Below are positions 10,457 to 20,071 of a stretch of DNA of 36,207 nt, one piece after another (position 1 is the stretch's first letter; each line of letters opens with the position of its first letter). Both the position numbers and the translations under genes were made by a program. This DNA is from Symbiodinium natans. Taxonomy: Eukaryota > Sar > Dinophyceae > Suessiales > Symbiodiniaceae. Location: positions 64,001 to 100,207 of the forward strand of contig CAJNDS010000641.1 of the NCBI GenBank assembly GCA_905221605.1, read 5' to 3'. The notes below the pieces were generated by a model. The model was not told the DNA's origin. It saw only the letters and a program-made list of their open reading frames with translations, and made no database searches.

Positions 10457-10789
10457 GAATCAGTGGCGCACAGAATTGAACATAAAAAGGCTGCGGGAAA
10501 GTAGTGGTGGAGTCGTACCTGGTCCCTCTCTGTGTGTTCGTTTTTTGGTCCCGGTTTTTTGGAAAAATTAGGCTTTTGGTTTACACGTCTGATTTTCTTG
10601 CGCGGGCCTCCAACTTGCCTGGAATCCTGCAGCCTTTCTTGTACTTAGCTGGCGTTGAACAACAACAAGAACAAGAACAAGAACAAGAACAAGAACAGTA
10701 ACAATAATAAGAACAACAATAACAGCATCAAGAAGAAAAACACCACGAAGAACACAGCAATAACAACAGCAACAGCAAGACAAATAACA

Positions 10790-10790
<1 letters not shown>
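7388..10790. repeat. Segmental duplication, right copy
   Basis: This is the second copy of the sequence at 1-3403. It contains residues 1-1023 of the complete receptor gene and its upstream region. Directly after its right edge come (AAC)n and (TACCAC)n arrays that are absent at the corresponding edge of the left copy. Confidence 0.93.
10491..10503 (-). promoter_or_regulatory. Possible trans-splice acceptor, right copy
   Basis: Pyrimidine-rich tract ending in AG, 34 bases before the ATG at 10456 on the minus strand, identical to the left copy. Candidate spliced-leader acceptor by position only. Confidence 0.25.
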
Positions 10791-11040
<250 letters not shown>

Positions 11041-11162
11041 AACAACCGCAACAACCCACGAACACACACAGTACCTGGGAAACAAGGGCGACAACACCGA
11101 ACACAAAAAAAAAAAAACAACAACGGCCCTTGTGACAAGAAAAAGAAGAAGACGAATCATGT
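11041..11162. other. Short AC/A-rich spacer
   Basis: A-rich spacer with an A run near 11106-11117. No gene seen. Confidence 0.5.
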
Positions 11163-11378
11163 AAGGGAGGGAGAGAGGGAGAGAAGGAGGGAAGGGAGAA
11201 AGCAAGCATGGAGGGAAGGAAGCAGGGAAGGAAGGAGAGAATGAGAAGGAGGGAAGGAGAAGGAGGGAAGGAGAAGGAGGGAAGGAGAAGGAAGGAAGGA
11301 AGAAGGGCAGCAAGAAGGGAAGGAAGAAGGAGGGATGGGGAGAAGGAGAGAAAGAGGGAGGAGGGAAGGAGGGGGGGT
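11163..11378 (+). repeat. Polypurine GGGAGG/GAAGG tract
   Basis: About 215 bases that are almost entirely purine on the plus strand, made of GGAAGGA, GAGGGA and GAAGGAG variants with only a few pyrimidines. Such homopurine tracts can form triplex (H-DNA). Decayed GGAAGGAGAA repeats are visible at 11250-11300. Confidence 0.9.
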
Positions 11379-11856
11379 GGTATGTGTATGTACATGTGGC
11401 GTCTGTGGGTCTGTATATATTCATATGTTTGTTTTTACACCTTTCTACATGGATAGGTATTATACTCACGCATGTGTTTCTATACATATGTGGCACCTAC
11501 ATATATATGTATACAGCGATCATTATCCATATATATATATATGCTGACACCCCAAGATCCGCGTCGGAGTGCTTGTAGTCTTGATCGCCGAAATTCCTGT
11601 ATGCGTCATTAGTTCATTCATGTTGGAACTTTGCTGTTGTACAAAAACTGTGACAGTGTAAGCTCCAGTTGACAAGCACGAGGGACACACTGAGGGAACG
11701 ATAGAAAGACGAAGGGACAGAGATAGAGAGAGAGAGTGGGTGTGTGTGTGTGTGTATACCATCTAGATATATATATATATGGTCATGTAATATATACTAC
11801 TAGTATATTATAACGAACTTCAATATAGAAAGAACATATATCGATACATGATATAA
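11379..11856. other. AT-rich spacer with (TA)n and (GT)n
   Basis: No gene seen. It holds alternating TA runs near 11528-11543 and 11766-11781, a GT run near 11738-11756, a GAGA stretch just before it, and ATATGTAT-type sequence. Confidence 0.6.
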
Positions 11857-12420
11857 TTCAGGTTTTGCTTATCGGGGGATGATCGCTTGAGATATCATAG
11901 CTAAGGCATAGTTTTTGGATGGCGTAAGACATGTTAGCCGAGGTATAGTGTTTAGTATAGAGTTCAAGTTTTGCTTGTTGGGGGATGATAGCTTCAGATA
12001 TCTTAGCTCAGGCTTAGTATAGAGTTCAGGTTTTGCTTATTGGGGGATGATTGCTTGACATATCTTGGCTCAGGTTTAGTATAGAGCTCAGGTTTTGCTT
12101 ATTGGGGGACGATTGCTTGACATATCTTGGCTCAGGTTTAGTATAGAGTTCAAGTTTCGCTTATTGGGGGATGATTGCTTCAAGAATCTTAGCTCAGGTT
12201 CAGTACAGAGTTCAGGTTTTGCTCAGTGGGGGATGATGCTACACATATCTTAGCTCAGGTTTAGCATAGAGTTCAGGTTCTGCTTATTGAGGGATGATGA
12301 ACGGATGATTGCTTCAGATATCTTAGCTGTCTTAGCTCAGGTTTAGTCCAGAGTTCCGGCTTTGCTTATTGGGGGATGATTGCTTCAGATATCTTAGCTC
12401 AGGTATAGTTTTTAGGATTG
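11857..12420 (+). repeat. 62-bp tandem minisatellite
   Basis: Eight or nine diverged copies of a unit beginning TTCAGGTTTTGCTTATTGGG, then GGATGATTGCTT, ATATCTTAGCTCAGG and TTTAGTATAGAG. Unit starts are at 11963, 12025, 12087, 12149, 12211, 12272 and 12354, with a more diverged copy at 11858 and a remnant near 12424. The spacing is 62, 62, 62, 62, 61 and 82. No coding frame. Confidence 0.92.
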
Positions 12421-12453
12421 ATGTCATGGTTTGCTTATTGATTGCTTAACATG

Positions 12454-13558
12454 TGCAGCAAAACGCTGCAAAACCTCGAGGAGGTACCAAAAAACCAAAG
12501 TTCAAGCGCCAAAATGCTGCAAAACCTCGAGGAGGTACCAAAAAAAACAAAAAAAACTCTGAGACCTACAGCCTCGGATCCCCCGGATAGTCTCAAATTT
12601 TTGGTTTTGTGGTATCTCCTCGAGGTTTTGCAGCAAAACGTTGCAAAACCTCGAGGAGGTACCAAAGAAACCAAAGTTCAAGCTCCAATATGCTGCAAAA
12701 CCTTGAGGAGGTACCAAAACAAAAAAAACAAGGTTCTGAGACCTACAGCCTTGGATCCCCCGGATAGTCTCAATTTTTTGGTTTTCTTTTTGGTTTCTTG
12801 GTACCTCCTCGAGGTTTTGCATCATGTTGATCCTTGAGCTTTGGTTTTTGGTACCTCCTCAAGGTGTTGCAGCAAAACCTTGCAAAACCTCGAGGAGGTT
12901 CCAAACCAAAAAAAGTTCAAGCACAAAAATGCTGCAAGTTTCGAGGAGATAGCAAAAAAGCAAAAAAATCTGAGACCTACAGCCCCGGTTCCCCGGGTCT
13001 CAATTGTTAAGCTTTTTTTGCTATTGTAGTACCTCCTCGAGGTTTTGCAAAGTGTTGATCCTTGAGCTTTGGTTTTTGTTGGTTTTGCAGCACAACCTTG
13101 CAAACCTCCAAAAGGTACCAAAAAACCAAAGTTCAAGCACCAAAATGCTGCAAAACCTCGAGGAGGCAAAAAAAAAAAAAAAACCTAACATTCCGAGACC
13201 TACAGCCCCGGATCCCCCGATAGTCTCAATTATTTGGTTTTTTGGTTTCTGTTGGTACTTCCTCGAGGTTTTGCAGCAAAACCTTGCAAAACCTCGAGGA
13301 GGCACCAAAAAATCAAAGCTCAAGCACCAACATGCTGCAAAACCTCGAGGAGGTACCCAAAAAAACAAAAAACGAGACCCTCTGCCCCGGATCCACCGAT
13401 AGTCTCAAACTTTTGTTCTTTTTTTGGTTTTTGTTGGTACCTCCTCGAGGTTTTTGGATTTATTTTGATCCTTGAGCTTTGGTGTTTTTGGTACCTCGTC
13501 GAGTTTTTGCCGCAAAACCTTGCAAAACCTTGCAAAACCTCGAGGAGGTACCAAAAAA
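12454..13558 (+). repeat. Array of CCTCGAGG/GGTACC inverted repeats (left)
   Basis: At least 17 copies of the motif TGCAAAACCTCGAGGAGGTA (continuing CC) or its reverse complement, in alternating orientation at 50-130 bp spacing. They are linked by A-rich or T-rich stretches and a CAAAGTTCAAGC spacer. Between opposed copies lies a second hairpin whose stem is TGAGAC...GTCTCA, with GGATCC in the loop (around 12559, 12737, 12969, 13194 and 13374). The whole array can fold into nested hairpins. No protein coding is supported. Confidence 0.9.
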
Positions 13559-13570
13559 CTCAATAAACAA

Positions 13571-13951
13571 TATCCTGGTGACTTGGTTTACGGGATTTTT
13601 TGGGAGCCTACCGCGCTTAATGCTTGTTGGCGTGTAAGATATAACAAATTTTGTGTTTCGATGCTTTTTGTTTACATGGTGTTCCGAAACACTGGCAGGT
13701 GTGGCAAACACACATATGGTTTCGAGAAGATGGACGTGCAGAATCCGGACCTCGAGAAACAGAACGAACAAGCAACCACAATATCAGAGAGCTGTATCTA
13801 CACTTGTTTGCAAAGCGCGTTTTTATTCGGTATTTACAGCACTTTGGGCTTGGAGTATTTCTCATGGGTCGTCTAAAGGTAGTTGTGATACTGGTCGGCG
13901 CTTCCAAGTGTGGATCTGGGGCGGAGGGGGGGCGACCATATATATATATAT
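13571..13951 (+). repeat. Inverted repeat, left arm (about 0.4 kb block)
   Basis: Matches 15567-15975 in reverse complement at roughly 85% by eye. Shared landmarks in order: CCTGGTGACTTG, GGGAGCCTACCGCGCT, ACACTGGCAGGTGTGGCAAA, CCGGACCTCGAGAAACAG, GCAAAGCGCG, TATTTCTCATGGGTCG, GATACTGGTCGG, a G run, GGCGACCA and (TA)n. Its outer side carries the CCTCGAGG array. No coding frame is conserved. Confidence 0.9.
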
Positions 13952-15004
13952 ACACATATTCCATTATTCTCATTGCACATATATATATATACACACACTT
14001 CAGCGATATGTTTTTGCGTGGTAAACAAGTACCCAGCGACCTTTGGAAAGAAGCGCCTCCCTGCTCGACCTCCTGAGCCGTCGCAGCCCTCATAGCGAGC
14101 CGTCTCGTCTCCCCGATGCTTTCAGTCTCTGGGACACATGGGAGATGGGTTCCGACCTGTGGACGCCCATGTGCCTGAATTAGTTGTGTACCTTTTTGGG
14201 TCCCACAGGGTATGCTTTCCACCGGGGTGGAGGGAGCTTATGCCACGTCATTTGTGAGCTGACACATCCCAAGCTGCTTCCTGCATAGCTGCAGTACAAT
14301 TTCAGCAAGATCAGCAGCGTAATTCGTGTGCCCTGTCAAGCACCCCTTTGTCTTGGACACCGTGTTTTGGCACGGCTGAAGGGCGGACCTGCTGGCTTTC
14401 GGCAAAATGTCTTGTGTGTATGCATCTTCCATTATGCAGCCGGTATGGTTTGTTGGTCTGGCTCCTGGCTCGGTTCCTCTTCTTTAGTACAAGCCAGGTT
14501 TTTCAAGCCATTTTGCACGGATTTTTACTATTTTTTCATGGTCTGGACTCCGCCCGCCCAAAAATAGTACGCCAACGTCTGGTTCTGGACGCCAACGGCT
14601 TAAAAAAATAGGCCCCAAAAAAAAACGCCGCACTTTCCAACGCCAAAACCACGCCAACGCCGCACTTTTCCACGCCAAAGTGGTGCTGCCCAGTGGTGCG
14701 GTTTTAGGTCCCCAGGCTTTCAGGATTTCAACTCCCCAAAGATGTTGGCTCCCGGTTTTGTGTAGGCCACGTAGAGCTTTTCAAAGGGTGCTGCCGGCAA
14801 CATGAGCACAAAGCCGATGACTCTTGTATCGAGAAAGTGGAGCTGCTCATCGATGCAGCCCGCCACCGACCTCATGGATGCTGACAAGCTCCTTTCCAGT
14901 TTGGAGGACGACCCCGCCCGTCTTGCGGAACTCATTGAGACACTCCTGTGTCAGTGGACTTGAAGGTGTATAAGCAGCACAAGCTTGTTCTTTCCTGAGT
15001 GAGT
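13952..15004. other. Spacer without recognised gene
   Basis: Starts with TA/CA runs (to about 14000), then unique sequence. No ORF here shows a recognisable domain or convincing length. Around 14568-14692 an ACGCC-containing motif (ACGCCAACG, ACGCCGCACTTT) recurs several times as a degenerate short repeat. Confidence 0.5.
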
Positions 15005-15168
15005 CAGGACACAACGCACGCGCACACACACACACACACACACCCACGCACGCACGCACGCACGCGCGCGCGCGCTCCCGCACACACCCACACACACACA
15101 CACAGACACACACACCCACGCGCGCACGCACACACGCACCCACCCACGAACGCCGCCCGCGCGCACGC

Positions 15169-15202
<34 letters not shown>

Positions 15203-15240
15203 ACGAGCACATACACGCACAGACACAGACAAATATATTC
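15005..15240 (+). repeat. CA/CG-rich alternating purine-pyrimidine tract
   Basis: ACAC, ACGC and GCGC alternations cover more than 200 bp, including a CGCGCGCGCGC core near 15063-15075. Such sequence can adopt Z-DNA. Long ORFs through it are compositional artefacts. Confidence 0.9.
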
Positions 15241-15380
15241 ATCAATATAAGTATACATAAATAAAAGCATAACATAAAATAATACAATATAATGTGCTTT
15301 AATAATGTATATATATATATCTATGTTTATATACATACGACATATGCATATATGCACGCACACAAAGACACGCACGCACG

Positions 15381-15385
<5 letters not shown>
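15241..15385. other. AT-rich spacer
   Basis: Short AT-rich stretch with (TA)n near 15307-15320. No gene. Confidence 0.5.

Positions 15386-15458
<73 letters not shown>
15386..15458 (+). repeat. (CA)n microsatellite
   Basis: About 36 uninterrupted CA dinucleotides, followed by ACATGCAT and CATACATA variants to about 15566. Confidence 0.95.
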
Positions 15459-15460
<2 letters not shown>

Positions 15461-15566
15461 CACACATGCATACACATGCAATACATGCATCATACATACA
15501 TGCACATGCTACATGCATATACATGCATACATACATTCATACTGCCTACATACATACATACATTAC

Positions 15567-15975
15567 ATATATATATATATGTGGTCGCCCCCCCCCCCCC
15601 CCAAAAAAAAAAAAAAATAAAATAAAAAAAAAATCCAACGCTTGGAGGGGCCGACCAGTATCACAACCACCCTTAACCGACCCATGAGAAATACTCCGAG
15701 CCAACCGTGCTGTAAATACCGATAAAAACGCGCTTTGCAAACAAGTTTAGATATGGCTCTATGATATTGTGGTTGCTTGTTCGTTCTGTTTCTCGAGGTC
15801 CGGATTCTGGACCTCCATCTTCTCGATTTCATATGTGTGTTTGCCACACCTGCCAGTGTTTTCGTAACACGACCATGTAAACATCGAAAAACACAGGCTT
15901 TTATATCTTACATGCTAAAAAATATTCAGCGCGGTAGGCTCCCAAAAAAAAACCATAAAACAAGTCACCAGGACA
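15567..15975 (-). repeat. Inverted repeat, right arm (about 0.4 kb block)
   Basis: Reverse-complement partner of 13571-13951. It begins with (AT)n and TGGTCGCC. The G run of the left arm appears here as C15 followed by A15 (15588-15617). It ends with CAAGTCACCAGGA, and a second CCTCGAGG array follows outside. Confidence 0.9.
15588..15617 (+). repeat. C15-A15 homopolymer junction
   Basis: Fifteen C directly followed by fifteen A, then an A-rich TAAAATAAAA stretch. The partner arm has only seven G and no A/T run, so this expanded after duplication. It is also a likely place for sequencing error. Confidence 0.9.
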
Positions 15976-15990
15976 TTATTTGCTGATTTT

Positions 15991-16345
15991 TTGGTACCTC
16001 CTCGACGAGGTACCAAAAAACCAAAGCTCAGGATCAAAATAATTCAAAACTCGAGGAGGTGCCAAAACAAAACACGACATTTGAGACTATCGGGGGATCC
16101 GGGCTGCAGGTCTCAGAGTTTTTTTTTTGTTTTGATTTTTTTGTGCCTCCTCGAGGTTTGCAGCTTTTGGTGCTGGAACTTTGCTTTTCTTGGTACCGGG
16201 GTCCTCGAGGTTTTGCAAGGTTTACTGCAAAACCTCGAGGACATACCAACAAAAACCAAAAAAGCTAGATGATCAAAATGCTGCAGAACCTCGATGGAGG
16301 TACTCAAAAAACCAAACAGCCAAAATTTGAGACTATCCGGGATCC
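15991..16345 (-). repeat. Array of CCTCGAGG/GGTACC inverted repeats (right)
   Basis: Second, shorter and more diverged array of the motif described at 12454-13558. It starts with a compact hairpin, GGTACCTC-CTCGAC-GAGGTACC (15993-16014). It includes two of the GTCTCA/TGAGAC...GGATCC hairpins (16082-16118 and 16328-16357) in the opposite orientation to the left array, as expected for a mirrored arrangement. Confidence 0.85.
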
Positions 16346-16358
16346 GGGGCTGTAGGTA

Positions 16359-16581
16359 GTTCACGTGTGCTAACGCCCCCACCCTATCCTCCCAAAGCAA
16401 GCAAATTGCGCTCTGATCCTTTTTAGCACTAACAAGAATGGGCGGAAGTGCGAAGGTTAACAACGCAAAACACACAGAGAACCTCGCCTGCACAGCCAGG
16501 TCGAGCGAACTGCTCGGGATGCGCCTGCCCAGAGGCAACGGCTCTCCCTTCGCAGTCACTCTACCTTCGCTGCCGTTTCCC
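16359..16581 (+). repeat. Direct repeat, copy 1
   Basis: 223 bp nearly identical to 16721-16946, with two small indels (one C and two bases). It starts at AGTTCACGTGTGCTAACG and ends at GCTGCCGTTTCCC. A 139-bp unrelated stretch separates the copies. Confidence 0.95.
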
Positions 16582-16720
16582 GGGAGGGTGGGTGGGAACA
16601 AGGCAATCAGGTGCAACCATCACATCTTGCGCCAAAATGGCACCCCAGTGAATGTTGCACTCCCTGCCACCTTTAAGCACACTGCCCTTGTTATTACGCG
16701 AACAAGTTCGCTTCACAACA

Positions 16721-16946
16721 AGTTCACGTGTGCTAACGCCCCCACCCTATCCTCCCAAAGCAAGCAAATTGCGCTCTGATCCTTTTTAGCACTAACAAGA
16801 ATGGGCGGAAGTGCGAAGGTTAACAACGCAAAACACACAGAGAACCTCGCCTGCACAGCTCCAGGTCGAGCGAACTGCTCGGGATGCGCCTGCCCAGAGG
16901 CAACGGCTCTCCCTTCGCAGTCACTCTACCTTCGCTGCCGTTTCCC
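16721..16946 (+). repeat. Direct repeat, copy 2
   Basis: 226 bp copy of 16359-16581. Its last 26 bases contain the stop and final codons of the minus-strand recombinase relic, which suggests the repeated unit is the downstream end of that older element. Confidence 0.95.
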
Positions 16947-17820
16947 TCATACTTCCGCGCCTTTGTTCCTTGTCTGTCGCGAAACAGTGGGCACATTTCT
17001 CTCGGGAGCAAATAGCTGCTTTGTCTTCACTAAGCGGCCTGGCCATCCTTCCGGCTTGTATCCATGGCCAGCCACAGGCAGTGGTCCATTCTATTGGACT
17101 TCCGACAAACGTGCATCCTCTCGTGCTATGGAGCTTTTGTGACCCCACGCCTAAAACATATTTGGGTCGCAGCCACAGCTCAACATCGTCTCTTAGTCTA
17201 GCCACCAATCCGGTGTCTTGTCTCAGACTCATGAGATTAAAATCCTGACAAGTGCATTCGAGCTTACTTAGTCTCTCAGAGAGTTTAGCAGAAGCTTCTT
17301 TCACTCCCCCAGCCTCGGCCAGTGCTGCTGCAACCTGATCCTGCAAGCAAACGAAGTTCTGGAGCTTGGCTGGGCCTTGCGGGCACTCCTCCATGGCTTC
17401 TTCCACGTAGGCGAGAACCGCTGAAGAAGAATGCCGTGACCACCATTGGATTAAATCTAACGGCACGCCCTGTCGAGCCAGCAGTTTGATACCTGACCGA
17501 CGCATGAAGTGTCCTGTAACTGCCTCCACTCGCAGGTTGCACGCTTCCGGGACTCGCTGTTTGATCACTTGCGCCATGGCCTGTGCTTCAGCAATCAACG
17601 CATCCTTCCCGACATGCTCGCAGGGGTCTCGCATCGTGCCTACAAGCGGGGCATCAACTATCGCAACGCCTTTCATCTCCAAGGGTTGGGGTGGGGGGCT
17701 TGGCACTGGGTTTTTGTTTCCCAGGTGTTTTGACACGCACGAATCATGACCACCCATGTTCGCCCACGCCCAGCTGGCTTCTGGCTCAGCTGGCCCCGAC
17801 CTAACCCGAGTTGGGGCCAT
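16921..17820 (-). pseudogene. Tyrosine recombinase relic, N-terminus missing
   Basis: The frame is open for 299 codons, but only residues from about 40 on (left of 17702) look like the original protein. The first 39 codons lie in the terminal repeat of the neighbouring retroelement and are probably fortuitous. The catalytic C-terminal half of a tyrosine recombinase is clear: GHFMRRSG gives His104-x-x-Arg107, SRHSS gives His130, and LAYVEEA gives Tyr138 as nucleophile. The N-terminal core-binding part and the first catalytic Arg are gone. A C-terminal extension has CGWPW and a CSREKCAHC cluster that could bind zinc. Similar recombinases are, to my memory, very abundant in dinoflagellate genomes. 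It differs from the recombinase at 22571 (HxxR here, HxxK there), so it belongs to another family. Most likely a dead remnant cut at 17703. Confidence 0.72.
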
Positions 17821-17845
17821 GCATAGCGTGTGAGCATCTTTTTCG
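17703..17845 (+). repeat. Terminal repeat A1
   Basis: 143 bp from GCACTGGGTTTTTGTTTCCC to GAGCATCTTTTTCG. It matches A2 (29773-29916) except for one extra T in A2. It marks the left end of the element; sequence on either side differs from that around A2. Confidence 0.92.
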
Positions 17846-17915
17846 AGGCCGCTACGCCCCTAGTTGTCTTTCTAGAGGTTCCAGGCCCGGTAAACCCGGT
17901 GTTTTCCTCTCTGGC

Positions 17916-18809
17916 ATGCCCCGAGAGTCGCCCGCGCCCATGGCCTCGAACAGTCCCATGCCTATGTGGACAGCTCAAGACGCCTCGGACGAGGATTACT
18001 GTGGCAGCTGGCAACAGCTGCTCAACTTACATCAAAGACGCATCGCCTTGTGGCAGCCTGAGGGCCCCTCGACCGCACAAGCTCACACGGGATGCCCGAG
18101 CTCCATGCCGACTGCGCCCACGAGACGCCCTCCTGAAGCACCTGCTCCCACTGGATGCCCGACTTCATCAAGGCCTACATCCTCGCAGTGCCCTGCAGCT
18201 TCTGTGACAGCCCTGCCTACTGCAGCTTCTGTGACAGCCCTGCCTACGGCTCACGCGCCGCCTTCAGAGCTCCTTTACGGCACAAGAGCCCCTGGCCCGG
18301 ATAGCCGGACCTTCCCGGACGCTCAGCCGTCCTCAATCTTGCAGGATGTCGCTCTCATGCAGGACCTCCTGACCTACCAGCACAACCAGCTCCGAGCCCA
18401 AGAGATCCACTCCCGCCTACTCGGCGGCCAAGCCGAGCACTTTAAACACAGCCTCGCGGTGTGCAATTCACTGCTTAACTCTGCCCTTAATGCCCTAACC
18501 CAAGCCCACGTAGCCTATGCCCGCCTGAACGAGGACCTCGACCTGCTGGCCTCGGATTTCCTGGCCTACAAGATTCGGGCCCAGGCCGAATTTCTCCGCC
18601 TCAGCGCCACGGTGGAGCCCTTGCCTGCACAGCTCAACATCGCCAGACGTATGGCAGCCTTGCCCTACAATGCACATCTCGCCGCCCTGAGAACTTTCCA
18701 GGTGCCGGCAGATCAGTGGTCTGAAGCCAACCCCCTTGCCAGGATACGCCGTGAAATCCTTTGCCTAGAAGAGAGGATTAACCGCCTCGAACGGAACCTG
18801 CCCCCCTAA
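17916..18809 (+). CDS. Element ORF a, helical protein of unknown function
   Basis: 297 aa from the first in-frame ATG at 17916. Upstream in-frame sequence has no ATG and lies in or next to A1. The N-terminal third is Pro/Ser/Thr-rich and low complexity, with a repeated PAASVTALPTA segment around residues 90-110. The C-terminal two thirds, from about ILQDVALMQDLLTYQHNQL, are predicted helical with heptad-like hydrophobics and end in CLEERINRLERNLPP. A structural, gag-like or nucleic-acid-packaging role is possible, but no family is recognised. It is the first gene after the left terminal repeat, with 105 bases to the next ORF. Confidence 0.6.
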   Translation: MPRESPAPMASNSPMPMWTAQDASDEDYCGSWQQLLNLHQRRIALWQPEGPSTAQAHTGCPSSMPTAPTRRPPEAPAPTGCPTSSRPTSSQCPAASVTALPTAASVTALPTAHAPPSELLYGTRAPGPDSRTFPDAQPSSILQDVALMQDLLTYQHNQLRAQEIHSRLLGGQAEHFKHSLAVCNSLLNSALNALTQAHVAYARLNEDLDLLASDFLAYKIRAQAEFLRLSATVEPLPAQLNIARRMAALPYNAHLAALRTFQVPADQWSEANPLARIRREILCLEERINRLERNLPP

Positions 18810-18914
18810 GCCTTAAGCCCTAACCAACATGCCCGCCCAGGTCATGCTCCGACAGCTCCTTTTGGCTTCAAGTTCACCCGCTCGACCGCCTACACCCTGC
18901 CCAGCAGCCTGCCC

Positions 18915-19604
18915 ATGGCCGGCTCTGATTATGACGAGTGCCCATGGAACTCCGAGCCTTGGAGCTGCGCGGAGGACAGCAGCGATACAGCCCCAGATCC
19001 AGCTGCCTCGTCCGCCCGTGAAGCATTCTCACATAGCCATGCCCTCTCGCGGGTCAGCTTGGCCCCCGCCGCCGCGCCGCCTATCGTGCCTCAGCCTCAG
19101 CCTAAGGCCCCGCCACCTCAGCACCTGCTGAGCAATGCAGCCCAGATTCTGCCCCCCTTGCCTGCCGGGCCGCGCCACGGGGTCAACATGGTTTTCATGC
19201 CGCCCATGCGCTCCTTTTGTGCTCGGTACCAGAACACACAATGCCGCCGGCAGTGTGCTCTACATATGACGCCCTTGCAGCGCACACATGCCCATGTCCT
19301 TGCTCTGCACGGCCTGCCTATTGCCGCACTCCTGCCTCTGCAGGTCCGTTGGCGCTGCCTGGTCTCCTTGAGCCACATTTTGTCCAACATATGGGCCTGC
19401 CTATCGCCAGCCTCCAGACACTCCATGCACGCCATCGACTGGTGGACCGCCTCCGACTGCAGGTGGTACCTCTCGGGGCTGCCCATGCCACCCAGCCACG
19501 CCTCTTCCGAGCCCGAAGACGGCTCCAGCACATCCGGCCTGACACGCCTGCTGCATGGCCCATGCCGCCCCGAGCCCAAGTGGTGCCCCGCCAAGCACAT
19601 GTGA
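18915..19604 (+). CDS. Element ORF b, unknown
   Basis: 229 aa from an ATG at 18915. It starts with an acidic Asp/Ser/Trp stretch (YDECPWNSEPWSCAEDSSD), then a proline-rich linker, then a basic Cys/His-containing part around FCARYQNTQCRRQCALH. After about 19350 another plus frame (continuing to 19879) looks at least as protein-like, so a frame break may lie there and the true C-terminus is uncertain. No family recognised. Same strand and composition as the other element genes. Confidence 0.4.
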   Translation: MAGSDYDECPWNSEPWSCAEDSSDTAPDPAASSAREAFSHSHALSRVSLAPAAAPPIVPQPQPKAPPPQHLLSNAAQILPPLPAGPRHGVNMVFMPPMRSFCARYQNTQCRRQCALHMTPLQRTHAHVLALHGLPIAALLPLQVRWRCLVSLSHILSNIWACLSPASRHSMHAIDWWTASDCRWYLSGLPMPPSHASSEPEDGSSTSGLTRLLHGPCRPEPKWCPAKHM

Positions 19605-20071
19605 CTATAGGGTTCTGTTCTAAGACCCTCCTTGACCCCCCTCCCTGCCAGGTATTTGGTCGAGCACTTCTACCAGGACCTCATCGTTTCCGCCCGGCAC
19701 CTACAGTCTCTTGGGTCCAGTTCTGTGGTACACCTAACCATGCTCTTTCTGTTTCGGTCAGGCCACAAGGTTTTTTCTTTCATCGGCCTACCGGACGGCC
19801 CACGTGCGCGTGCCCGCACACGCTCCTCTGCCCCTTGAAGAGACAGTGCCCTGTGACCCTGTTCAGGTACGCCCTGTAGCCCGAGCCCAGCGACGCCCGG
19901 TCAAGGCCCGCCTCACGATTGCGCACTGCACACGCTTTTTTGCTGTCATGAGTCTCTTCTGCATGCCTCATGGGGTTACGTGACCTGCGCTGGATCCATG
20001 TGCTCAGCGCTCTTTCTCAAGCCCTTTGCTAGCCCCCCGCCTTCTTTGCCTTCTCCCGCGTTTTCCGCCCA
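19605..20071. other. Gap between element ORFs
   Basis: No certain gene. An open plus frame through 19217-19879 could continue ORF b after a frame break. CT-rich and GC-rich sequence follows up to the ATG at 20072. Confidence 0.3.

Noticed and set aside
12040-12140. Relic of the dinoflagellate spliced leader (CTTGGCTCAGG in the 62-bp repeat)
   Set aside because: Only about ten bases agree, most units read CTTAGCTCAGG, and the leader's 5' half is missing.
11857-13558. CRISPR-like array
   Set aside because: The 62-bp units are tandem without unique spacers, the CCTCGAGG repeats alternate in orientation, and there are no cas genes.
15004-15687. ORFs rich in Thr-His or Val-Cys through the CA/CG tracts
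   Set aside because: Artefacts of dinucleotide repeats.
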